Shown in pieces: positions 8,836 through 17,405 of a stretch of DNA of 22,072 nt. A program made the translations under genes and the position numbers. A model generated the notes under the pieces. It was not told the DNA's origin. It searched no databases and saw only the letters and a program-made list of their open reading frames with translations. Numbering within the stretch: the first letter of the stretch is position 1; each line of letters starts with the position of its first letter. Origin of the DNA: Tritrichomonas musculus (taxonomy: Eukaryota; Parabasalia; Tritrichomonadida; Tritrichomonadidae); NCBI GenBank assembly GCA_039105265.1, contig JAPFFF010000472.1, forward strand, positions 1-22,072, in the 5' to 3' direction.

Positions 8836-9819
8836 ATGGATAGACCAGCTATTTATAGCTTCGAAATTTCTTCACCTTGTGAATTTGTTCAGCCTCCATG
8901 CTCAATTGTCTGCTCCGATCCATTCAATGAGCCTATGTCACACCAGCAATTCCTTTGCCAGCAAGATTTTCTTTCTTCAAGTCCGAATATGATCTATATA
9001 AATGGAGACTATTATTTTAAGAACATCATTTCATTTAATGCCCCTTGTTCTAGTTCCCCTAGCTTTATTGGTGCTCATCCGAAATATGATCTAGATATTA
9101 AGCCATCTTTCTTATTTCAAGAAAAAGTATGCAAGCATATAAAATGCTCATCTGAGAAAAGCGTTCTTAATCCAAGCTTAATTCCCAAAAAAGAAAAAGC
9201 CAAAAAAACTTCAATAACAGAAACTCTTAATATGAAGGATGCTGTCCAAGAAATGGAAAGAAAAATAGGTCAAAAACTTTCATTAAATTACTTTTGTGAG
9301 AAGTTTAATATCAAACGGAGAGTTTTATTCGATTTTCTCTCCATTATGAACGGGCTGCATATATGCACAAGATATTCTAACGAAGAATTTCAGTGGAATG
9401 GAACCAAATTGGACTATACATTATTATCTAAAATTAAGAAAAATTCCAAACAAGATAATCGTCCAATAAGGCAAATTTTCATTTGTAATGATAAAATAGG
9501 TCTCAATTTTGTATGTTTTAATTTGATATCTTTGTTCATTTACTTGAATTGTTCTGTCCTCGATCTAAAAAAAGTTGCTAAACTTTTTGCTCCATCTGGA
9601 CCCGCATTGAGAACAATGTTAAGGAAAATGTACACAATATCTTCATCTCTAGAAACAATTGGATTTATTAGCCGAACTGGAAAGCCTGCAGAAATTAAAC
9701 TTTCGGAAATATTTTTCAAATCTACGGCAAATGATGTTGCAATTTCATCACTTCTCAACTCTTATAATGAAGATGAAATTATATATGATAGGAGAAGGAA
9801 AGAATTTGATTCACTTTAG
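8836..9819 (+). CDS. E2F-like transcription factor with two winged-helix domains
   Basis: A 327-residue protein. Residues 1-115 are Cys-, Ser- and Pro-rich and unrecognised. A Lys-rich linker (118-124) precedes the first winged helix (about 132-192). There K-R-R-V-L-F-D-F-L-S-I-M-N-G-L (160-174) corresponds to the E2F recognition helix (KRRIYDITNVLEGIGLI), and E-E-F-Q-W-N-G (183-189) to the wing N-x-I-x-W-x-G. A second E2F-like unit spans about 218-288: K-I-G-L, then V-L-D-L-K-K-V-A (241-248) and L-R-K-M-Y-T-I-S-S-S-L-E-T-I-G-F-I (262-278). Two DNA-binding domains in one chain recall atypical E2F7/8/DEL proteins, which bind DNA without a DP partner and usually repress cell-cycle genes. The second domain lacks the R-R-x-Y-D core, so its DNA contacts may differ. 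No dimerisation or transactivation region is visible. Thirteen A precede the ATG; the stop is TAG. Confidence 0.78.
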   Translation: MDRPAIYSFEISSPCEFVQPPCSIVCSDPFNEPMSHQQFLCQQDFLSSSPNMIYINGDYYFKNIISFNAPCSSSPSFIGAHPKYDLDIKPSFLFQEKVCKHIKCSSEKSVLNPSLIPKKEKAKKTSITETLNMKDAVQEMERKIGQKLSLNYFCEKFNIKRRVLFDFLSIMNGLHICTRYSNEEFQWNGTKLDYTLLSKIKKNSKQDNRPIRQIFICNDKIGLNFVCFNLISLFIYLNCSVLDLKKVAKLFAPSGPALRTMLRKMYTISSSLETIGFISRTGKPAEIKLSEIFFKSTANDVAISSLLNSYNEDEIIYDRRRKEFDSL

Positions 9820-9935
9820 CTTAATTAATTGATAATTCTACATTTTTCATATTAATCATGTATTTAATTACTTAAAAAATAAATTTAGTAAAAAAAAAAA
9901 AAATGTATATTCTTTTATTCTTATTTTATGCCCTC

Positions 9936-10983
9936 TTAAGGTACAAATCATAGGTCTGCCAAAATAACGTATTTGTCAAAAACATAAAGCCAAATTTAAA
10001 AAAACGCTAGAAACTTCCCAAACTTATATATTTGTTTCATGATCGTATAATTAAGAAAATATCTAAATTTGGTATGAATTCTTGAGTTGGATTTTTTTTT
10101 ATAATCATTTTTTTTGAAATTTGAATTTAAAATAATTATATCCTGCTATATATTTAATTTATGTGTTATTTTATTACTTTTTTAGTTTATAATTATTTAT
10201 AATATATATAAATATAATAAAAATTAAGAAATTTTTAATTATTCATCAGTGAATTGATGGAAAAAATTTAATACAATTTTGGAAAAAATAGAAGATCAAA
10301 TTTCCTTTTTATTTTTATTTTATTATATTACAAAAACTTATATAACAACAAAAGTCTACTTAAAAATGAAAAAGAAGAAGAAAATCTTAAAAGAAAAAAT
10401 CCCAAACTTTTTCAAAAAGAATTGAATTTTGTATTTTTTTAAAATGCATTTTTCATGTTAAACAAAATAAATATTTATTTATTAATGATTATATTAAATT
10501 TAATACAATATTATATATATAGATAAACATAAATAATTATCTTTTTTATGATAATTATAGGATATATTAATATTTTTTATTTTAAAGAAAAAACATAAAT
10601 TTCACAAAACTCAACTCAAGAAATTGGATGAAACTTGGTAAACAGAATATATAGACATCCTATAATATTATATATCAAATAGAAGATATTCCTACGTTTT
10701 TTTATTTTTTTTGACAAAACTCGTTATTCTGGCCGACCTATTACAAATCCAGTACGTTATTTTTTGAATAGGAGAACGTTTATTATTTGAATAGTTGCAT
10801 ATCTCTGAAAAAGTTTAAATTGACTAGGTTTGTTTTTGACACTTATTTTACAATTTAAATAAACATTATAACATGTTATATGAAATGGATGAAAATAATC
10901 GTTTTTTATTTAACATGTCATCTTATTTTTTGAGAATGTCAAAAAAAATTGCGGTTACTAAACGTACTGGATTTGTACCTTAA
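9936..10983. mobile_element. TTAA-flanked inverted-repeat element, split by another element
   Basis: TTAA lies at 9936-9939 and again at 10980-10983. The right end reads AACGTACTGGATTTGTACC (10961-10979). The left end begins GGTACAAATC (9940-9949) and, after the inserted element and one TSD copy, continues CAGTACGTT (10750-10758). With the insertion set aside, the two 19-bp termini are exact inverted complements and the element is about 240 bp. It has no coding capacity, so it is a MITE. A TTAA target is typical of piggyBac and Kolobok transposons; which of them supplied it cannot be told from the ends alone. Confidence 0.8.
9950..10741. mobile_element. 792-bp non-coding element with 8-bp TSD, inserted in the TTAA element
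   Basis: Ends are ATAGGTCTGCCAAAATAACG (9950-9969) and, read from the right end (10741-10722), ATAGGTCGGCCAGAATAACG, 18 of 20 alike. Similarity continues inward with gaps for roughly 150 bp, including a shared TTGTCAAAAA and an exact TTCTTGAGTTG pair. It is flanked by the direct repeat TACAAATC at 9942-9949 and 10742-10749. An 8-bp TSD and a TAGG-like end fit the hAT superfamily, and a decayed hAT transposase lies 3.2 kb away, though no link between the two is shown. There is no open frame of note. Confidence 0.8.
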
Positions 10984-11003
10984 CTGATATCGGCAAATAA
11001 TTC

Positions 11004-11410
11004 GGGTAATCGTATTTTCTTACACCACTTTTTGAAAACTTTTAAACTTTTTGAATATTTTTTAATACTTTTTTTATTCCATTTTTGCTATATTATGCAT
11101 AATTATATAGATCAAATAGCTTCCCGATTCATCCGGCAATTCAAGGAACCAGATTCGGGTTCGTGCAGCCCCGTGGTGATCATTGGTGTGTATATTCCTG
11201 AAAAATTATATAAAAATAAACAAATTAATATCAAAAAAAGTAAATTGTTATAATTTTAAGGTAAAGTTTAAATTTGACGATTTTTTTGGTTAAATTTCTT
11301 AACATAGTAAGTCAAATTTCACCTTATGATGGCGGTTTTTACTTTCAATGAGTAGCTACTCATGGATAGAAAAACCATTCAAAAAGTGGCGTAGAAAAAA
11401 ACGATTGCCC
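11004..11410. mobile_element. 407-bp MULE-like MITE with perfect 9-bp TSD
   Basis: The left end starts GGGTAATCGTATTTTCTTAC and the complement of the right end starts GGGCAATCGTTTTTTTCTAC. Similarity runs about 33 bp into a shared CCACTTTTTGAA. The direct repeat AAATAATTC flanks it exactly (10995-11003 and 11411-11419). A 9-bp TSD and a GGG-starting terminus fit Mutator-like elements. The interior has a GC-richer patch (about 11121-11185) in otherwise AT-rich DNA. The open frame across it starts with TTG inside the terminal repeat and is not considered a gene. Confidence 0.82.
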
Positions 11411-11419
11411 AAATAATTC

Positions 11420-11678
11420 AATATTAAATGTTTACTTATTTTAGTAACGATCTCAAGAATTTTTTTTTTATTATTTTTATATTGTAAAAGATCTTATTAT
11501 TTTAGATTGAAATGAGTTACCTCATATGAGAAAAAAGTAGGTATTGTGTACTCTGTACATTTTGCGGTCATGTACTCTCAGAGTGTATTTTTTATAAACC
11601 TCTTGTGTACTCCCAATAATAAAAAGTTTGCTTTTTTGGTTTAATTTAATATATTTATCTTATAACATGTATAATAAA
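11420..11678. other. unassigned DNA between elements with TGTACTC repeats
   Basis: This short stretch holds three direct copies of TGTACTC at 11547-11553, 11571-11577 and 11606-11612. The second runs into a small palindrome (ACTCTCAGAGT). No gene or element boundary was found. It may be the remains of an older element end. Confidence 0.4.
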
Positions 11679-11686
11679 GGATCAAC

Positions 11687-12213
11687 CTAGGCTTTTGTGT
11701 CCAAACGAGTTTGTATTCAAAAAGTATCCAATGGATACTCATTTTTGTTCGTTATTTTTTGAGAGAATTTGAAGATCCAAAATAGCCAAAATGGACACTT
11801 TAATTCAATCTTGGATACACCTTTCAATTTTCATTGATTATTTTGAATGTATATTTCGTTTGACCAATTATATCGCTCCAAATTTACATTGAATTTTATT
11901 TTTTATTTCAAATGTTGATCTTCTTGGTCAAAATCATTCTTAGTGAATTTGAAAAGTTTATAATTCATATTTGAGAGGTTTTTTAAAAATTAAGAATAGT
12001 ATGTGTTTAAGGCATTTATTATTGCTTTTTTTCTGATATTAATGAGTTTATTAAAGTAAAAATAAAGTATCCAATAAAAAATTTTTTGGATACTTCAACA
12101 CAAATCTTTGAATAAAATACTAAATAAAAAAGCAGTTTTTTGTCCACAAAAAGTGACAGCTTTTTACAAAAAGTCGAAAATGGACACTCAGTTCACTGGA
12201 TACAAAAGCCTAG
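11687..12213. mobile_element. 527-bp hAT-like MITE with perfect 8-bp TSD
   Basis: It begins CTAGGCTTTTGTGTCCA and the complement of its right end begins CTAGGCTTTTGTATCCA, 16 of 17 alike. GGATCAAC stands on both sides (11679-11686 and 12214-12221). Inside, GGAYAC or its complement recurs at least nine times, for example 11697, 11724, 11733, 11793, 11813, 12067, 12088, 12182 and 12198. Subterminal short repeats of this kind serve as transposase binding sites in hAT elements. No open frame; it would have to be moved by a transposase encoded elsewhere. Confidence 0.82.
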
Positions 12214-12330
12214 GGATCAACTAAAGTATAGTTCTTTTCTGAAGAACCTTCAGAAAAAATAATCTAAATAAAATAATTGAAAAAACAAATCTTTTTATAT
12301 TTTTACCGAGACTACATACAGCCTATCGGG

Positions 12331-12385
12331 CATCGAGGGAGGCTGAGCGAAGCGAAGCCGAGTCGAGAACCCGCGGCTGACTGTA
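12331..12385. other. GC-rich core of the foldback MITE
   Basis: About 55 bases that are clearly GC-rich stand in DNA that is otherwise strongly AT-rich. They include the near-tandem GAGCGAAGCGAAGCCGAG. Complementary pieces (CGGG with CCCG, TCGA with TCGA, GCC with GGC) allow the core to fold as the hairpin tip of the element. No coding frame or known RNA is recognised. Confidence 0.6.
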
Positions 12386-12547
12386 AGAATCGGTATTAAT
12401 TTTGTAACATAAAAAGATTATTTTTTTATTATTTTTATTTGATTATTTTTTCTGAATGATTTTCACTTTTTGAATGAGACTCAGAAAAGACTAACTATAT
12501 TTGAGTTGATCCATGATTAAAACAAATTGGTAGAAATATTGTTGAAA

Positions 12548-13504
12548 GAACATAGGAAACTCTCGAGATATGTCGATATGATTCGAAATTAATAATATAT
12601 ACTCACTATAGATAGTTATTGATGATTTCAGATTTAAAGCAAAATCGCGGCGGAGAGTCTTTCAAAAAGTTGTGATTTTCATAACGAGTCTCCAGACGTA
12701 AATGTAAAAATGTTTCAAAATTTATGGTATTATAAGAATATACATTGCAAGCATCTTAATATATATCAATTGTTATATTTTTATTAGCTTCGCTTTGCAT
12801 GAGTTACTAATAAAATATATTTGAAAAATTTGATTTTTGTATTTTTACATTAAATGTCAGAAAAAAAAATAGGTGTACCTACATAGTCAGTATAACAATA
12901 ATTGCATTACTGTATTGTATATGATTATAAAATTATAGGATTGAATGCTTATTGTATATAGAGTAATAACCAAAAACTCCTATCCGTGAAGAATGAGATT
13001 TTTTATATTAAGATAAAAATACAAAAAAACTCGTTACTAACAGTATCGGCCAAAATTCAATATTTTTACCCAAAAATTGGTTATTTGTCTTATTATGATG
13101 TTAAAAACACGATTAAGCAAAAAAATTGCGCATTATAAGTATATATCCCGAGATAAAGCGATTTACACTATTTTTAGCCGATTTTACGATTTTTTTTGGA
13201 AAAAACGATTCCAGAACAGAGCCAACGAATGATCGGTCTATTACATTTATCTTAAATAGTAGTATACATTGTATTATATATTATATTAAATTTTTAGAAA
13301 AATAGTCCTCCTAATTTTCGAGAAAAGTCAATTACAAAATATAGTACATTTGAATTGAAATTCCTCTCAATTTTGGCAACTTTCTTTGATCATATCTCAG
13401 TATATACGCGAAATTAGGGAAATGTTTTCTATTAAAATATTCTTATAATATGATATACTTTATTATATATTAATTTCAAAAGATTATGAGAGTTCCCTAT
13501 GTTC
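12548..13504. mobile_element. 957-bp MULE-like non-coding element with perfect 9-bp TSD
   Basis: The left end reads GAACATAGGAAACTCTC and the complement of the right end reads GAACATAGGGAACTCTC, 16 of 17 alike, with GAAATTAATA shared further in. TTGTTGAAA flanks it exactly at 12539-12547 and 13505-13513. The 9-bp TSD fits Mutator-like elements. The terminal sequence differs from that of the 11004-11410 element, so it is a separate family. The interior is AT-rich with no open frame of note. Confidence 0.82.
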
Positions 13505-13513
13505 TTGTTGAAA

Positions 13514-13976
13514 TAATAGCATTTTATATCTATAAAATTTCAAAGTTTTATACTAATTGAATGTGATTAACCATTCAATGAATGTAAAAAGTTATCAAAA
13601 TATTTCTTTTCAAAAAGTTTTTTAATTCATTCAATATTGAATATAATTTATCTTCATAAAAATTTAAAAGAAATTCTTTACTGTACTGTTTCATCAATCT
13701 TCCAAGATTTTTATCCCTAAGAATAAATTGATAGTATTTTGAAAATAAGCATTGATTTTGTAATTATTTTTGAATTGATATTTGGTCCATATAACGGATA
13801 TTTATCATTGCTTTGTTTATAGACTAAAAAACACTTTATATAAATTTATAAATGCTAAAATAAAATAATAAAAACATCTTTTTATCAATCTTATGATTAT
13901 TGATATTTCGGATAGAATTAACGTCTTTTATATATCTTAAACGTACAAGAGCCTATCAGGTCTTTTTTTATAATTA
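13514..13976. other. AT-rich stretch upstream of the hAT remnant
   Basis: No gene is seen. A small hairpin (ATTGAATG at 13556-13563 with CATTCAAT at 13572-13579) is present. The stretch may contain the left terminal region of the hAT element, but no matching right end or TSD was found. Confidence 0.4.
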
Positions 13977-15318
13977 GTGAAATGGCAAACCAAGGGCAAG
14001 AGCAATCAGGTATCTTCTGAAAAAGGAACTAACAGGAAAATATTTTCATATCAGTGTAAATTATGCAAAAGCATATTTAAAAATCATAAAAATGCATCAA
14101 AACATGTTTCAAATTGTAAAGGACCTGGAAATGCAACACCTAAATCCCAGATGACAATCGTAGAAATGTTTCAAAACCAACCACCAAATGCTGAAAAAAA
14201 CAAAGAACAGCCCATTGATGTAGAAAAGATTGGAGATTCTATAATAGATGAAAATACATTCACACCTTTTATCGTGACATTAATGAATTTAGTAGCCGAA
14301 TGTGACATTCCATATACATCTCTTGTAAAGCCCGCTTGGCAAGAATTCCTTCAAGTTTTGTGCCCTTCAATCCAGATTCCTTGCGTTGCCACATTAAAAT
14401 CAATATTACTCCAAGAATTAAAATGAAAATTATGTGGCTTGGCTGTAGATGCAGCTACATTTAGAAAAAAGCATCTTTTGTCTTTAATCTTAATGAGTGC
14501 TGACAAGATGCGGTTGCTGAAACTAAAAAAAAAATAGAAGATGAAACAAGTGAAACTATTTCAGCTACTTTGAAAGAGGCATATGATATATGCACTAATT
14601 ATGGAATCATTATCACAGGATGCTGTACTGATAATGCTCAAAATATAAAGCAGGCACTAGTAAGTGATCACCCGCTTTGTTTTAGGAGTCTGATAGGTGA
14701 TTTAATATTTTGGATTAGTTGTTCTGCTCATACTTCGCAAATAAGTTTGAAAGATTCATCTAAATAAATCCTGAAATAAAGAAATCAATTAACGAATTGA
14801 TTGAATTTGTCAAATGGATTAATGCACGAAGCGAAACGGTGAAGCAATACATTCAATGTAAAATACCAGAATATTTCAAAGTAAGGTGGAATACACTTGC
14901 TAATGTTCTCTTGGTCATTATTAGAGAGCGTGATAATCTTCACGACTTCATTTCTGATACAAGCGAAGATGAGTAAATTAGATATGAAGAAGAATGCCAA
15001 AGGTCTAGAAATCCTCTACTCGTTCAAAAACCTGTTCCCCCTCCTCTCAGGAGGTTTCCTGACTGGTGGTTAGAATTCTATCAAGCTATTAATGTTGTGA
15101 AACAATTCACAGATGAAATAGAAGGAAATATGAAGTTCCAACAAGACTTATGGATCGCATATACTCGAGCAAAAGAGCAATTTGATATTTTAAAAGAAAC
15201 ATACGTATATGCTCTTATTTTGGAAGAATTTTTCTTTAAAAGGTTTATTGATACTTGTAACATTGAAGTTAGTCAACTGGCTTATGTTCTTACTCCTGAA
15301 GGCTTGTATGATTTTTAG
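13977..15318 (+). mobile_element. decayed hAT transposase with BED-like zinc finger
   Basis: The first 149 codons carry a BED-like finger with C27, C30, H43 and C47 in Y-Q-C-x-x-C...H-V-S-N-C, then a Gln/Pro-rich linker. Further on, V-D-A-A-T-F (about 14443) matches the first acidic block of hAT transposases. G-C-C-T-D-N-A-Q-N (about 14621) is the second Asp block, and I-S-C-S-A-H-T (about 14714) stands for the usual C-A-A-H-T. V-R-W-N-T follows near 14885. A W-W-L-E-F...F-T-D-E-I-E-G stretch ends with A-Y-V-L-T-P-E near 15286. These blocks lie in order but are separated by in-frame stops and frame changes, at least three, the first stop at 14424. The element cannot make a full transposase. 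Terminal repeats were not found. Confidence 0.82.
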
Positions 15319-15394
15319 AAGTAAGCATGTTCTTGATTCACCTGAGTTTTTTGCTGATTTAAAGGCTTTGAAACAATGTTTAGTAAGTATTGCT

Positions 15395-16182
15395 TCTTAT
15401 AAACAAATCAGAGTTCATTGAGAAGCTCTTTAATCTCAGGGCAAGTTATAAAAAACAAAAGAACCTTCTTGAACAAACCATTAAACTCCTATTCAACTCC
15501 ATATATGGCAAGTCAATACTGAAAGCAAAAAAGACAGAAACCAAGACAGTACCTCTGGAGGAACTACAACTTTGTCAGGGAGGTTGTTGAAGATGCTAAT
15601 ATTGATAAGTGTTATGTCAAGAAGTTGAAACCAATTAATGACCATTTCAACCTACCTCAATATGGTGCAAGCGTTCTCTCTTGGAGTAAGCACTTAATGA
15701 ACAGGGTTATGGCTACAGCTGAGCAAGCAGGTATACCTATCTTTTATCAAGATACTGATAGTATGCATGTACTTGAAAAAGATGTACCAAGGATAGCTGA
15801 CTTATTCCAGTTCAAGTATCATCAACCTCTTATTGGAAAAAATATGTGTCAGTTTCATAATGACTTCGATGAGTTCTAAAGTAGTCAAGGGTAAATACAC
15901 TCAAGAAAACTCATTGCACTTGGTAAAAAGAGCTACCTCGATATCTTGGTTGATGAACAAGGAAATGAAGGATATCATATTAGACTCAAAGGAATTCCAA
16001 AACAAGTTATTCTCAACAAGTGCAAAAGGATGGGTATCTCAGTTGAAGAACTTTATGAAAGGATGCATGAAGGAGAAAGCATGACATTTAACTTATTAGA
16101 TGGTTCGAATGCATTCAGGAAGTCAAAGACATTTCAACAAACCAACTTCCCTAAATTTGCACGTACTCTAAGGTTTACGTAG
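15395..16182 (+). mobile_element. Polinton/Maverick fossil: protein-primed DNA polymerase B fragment
   Basis: Recognisable parts, left to right, are the polymerase motif around K-L-L-F-N-S-I-Y-G-K, a palm segment (Y-G-A-S-V-L-S-W) and the motif-C catalytic Y-Q-D-T-D-S. A C-terminal thumb-like stretch rich in K and G follows. These fit the protein-primed family B polymerase of Polintons rather than a cellular polymerase. Only the C-terminal part of the gene is present, it is broken in several places, and integrase, ATPase, protease and terminal repeats were not found. The left edge meets the hAT remnant near 15395; the right edge is unclear. Its motifs are still easy to read, so it is probably not ancient. 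Confidence 0.78.
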
Positions 16183-16919
16183 TTATAACATCATTGACAT
16201 CAGTCGAGTTAGATTGTTTAATTTTGATAGTTATGAACAAAGGACTTTTTAACAATATCGGCTGATATTGGAAATTCACTAAACTTAACTCTAAAAATTT
16301 TAATGAGTCTGTATATGTTTTTATTTTTAAAGGCTTACTTTCAGTCTCGAAATCATATATAAGTGGTTTATTATCTACACTGAAGGTATTTATAGTACCA
16401 ATTACTGAAGGTGTATATATATTCGAGTATATATATATTCGAGTATATGGCATTACATTGTAGTGATACTAGATACAACTTAGTATGATTTAATATTGGG
16501 ATATCTTTTATTATATATTCAGTATCAGCCTTAACCTCCAAAGGCAAAGGGGTTTTATATAGACCAGTTAATAATGCAGCTCTATGAGATAAAGAATGAA
16601 TGATAAGCCGAAATATTGTTTTTATTTTAAATGTTCTTGTTTCTTCATTATACTTTCATGTAAACCAAGTCATTCCATTTAATAAAGTCTGTAATTCTTA
16701 TATGGTAAAATGAAATTTAGGAGCTGTAAAATGGGTTCGAGTAGGTTTATTGTCCGATGATATATCCAAATAATCTTCTTCATTGACTAATAAAATATTA
16801 CTGATGGTACTAATTGAAGATACGTGATATTTTACATATATACACTTCCAAAGTATATTTAAATTAACGGATACCTTATTATATTCATCAGCATTTGTAC
16901 TCTGTACTGATACTAACAT
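16175..16919 (-). mobile_element. degraded reverse-strand coding traces, possibly part of the Polinton fossil
   Basis: Two short reverse-strand stretches of plausible protein composition are rich in Ile, Val, Asn and Tyr, alternating with Ser and Thr, as in beta-rich proteins. They lie directly after the polymerase fossil and on the opposite strand. In Polintons such a place often holds a structural gene, but I recognise no motif. Unrelated decayed DNA is equally possible. Confidence 0.28.
16413..16448. repeat. short tandem repeat, GTATATATATATTCGA-type unit
   Basis: A 14-base unit (16413-16426), a 16-base unit (16427-16442) and the start of a third (GTATAT) stand in tandem. They differ only in the number of TA steps, which suggests replication slippage. 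Confidence 0.7.
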
Positions 16920-17090
16920 TTTATTATTCCTAAAATGTGAATTAAACTTTATTCTTTGTTAGCTGGAGAGGCAGAGAATCTTAAAGAATATAAAGAATCG
17001 GCTTTATGTACTACTTATCGTTGTGTACTTCCAAATTTATATCCCTAGAAAAAACCGTTTAAACTGTACGGTTAAGGTCAAATTATGCAT

Positions 17091-17143
17091 AATTGAAGAG
17101 TAATACAAAATAATATGCATTTTATGGAAAATTGAAGAGTAAT
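17091..17143. repeat. direct repeat AATTGAAGAGTAAT
   Basis: AATTGAAGAGTAAT occurs at 17091-17104 and 17130-17143, each preceded at a short distance by ATGCAT (17085-17090 and 17115-17120). It looks like a local duplication of about 39 bases with a small indel. Confidence 0.65.
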
Positions 17144-17279
17144 TACATATGTTTTTATTGCTCCTTTTGAGTTTAAGCTGTGTGACTCAATGATTATTGA
17201 TTTTAATATATTAAATCTGAAATTGCTTTTATAATTAGACAAAATCTGAAGTTGATCGGCATCTGATCGTTTTTCTCAG

Positions 17280-17300
17280 AAAAAAAAAAAAAAAAAAAAA
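17280..17300. repeat. homopolymer run of 21 A
   Basis: Twenty-one A lie about 105 bases beyond the 3' end of the transporter gene, where they read as T on the coding strand. It could be a retroposed poly-A tail or slippage; no target duplication was found beside it. Confidence 0.75.
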
Positions 17301-17405
17301 GCTGGGCTCAAACTTGGTGGAAATAGTAGTATTGTTTATTATTAAGAATAAATGTCATAAATAAAATAATATAATTAATAAGAATATAAAATAAGAAAAG
17401 TAATC

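Larger units (their letters stand above)
11679..12512. mobile_element. foldback MITE with GC-rich core, split at its left tip
   Basis: The left end GGATCAACTAAAGTATAG (beginning 12214, with a second copy of the first eight bases at 11679) is mirrored at the right end, whose complement reads GGATCAACTCAAATATAG (ending 12512). The arms stay alike with gaps for about 120 bp each, sharing CAGAAAAAATAATC and AATCTTTTTAT, and end at ACCGA...CAGCC around the core. Without the inserted element and one TSD copy it is about 299 bp and would fold into one long imperfect hairpin. The flanks ATAATAAA and ATGATTAA agree at 6 of 8 bases, possibly a decayed TSD. There is no coding capacity. Confidence 0.72.
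16920..17405. other. decayed spacer before the transporter gene
   Basis: No intact gene lies here. A plus-strand open stretch of about 40 codons (to a TAG at 17047-17049) resembles nothing I recognise and could be a gene remnant. A hairpin (AACCGT with ACGGTT, about 17053-17073), a 14-bp direct repeat and a 21-A run are also present. Confidence 0.4.

Noticed and set aside
9889-9902. A-run after the E2F-like gene as a retroposed tail
   Set aside because: A-runs of this length are scattered through the window, and no body or TSD is attached.
11032-11253. 73-codon open frame inside the 407-bp element
   Set aside because: It begins with TTG within the terminal repeat, has low complexity in its first third and matches no family I know.
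11679-12521. a TSD for the foldback element
   Set aside because: The flanking octamers agree at only 6 of 8 bases in AT-rich DNA, too weak to claim.
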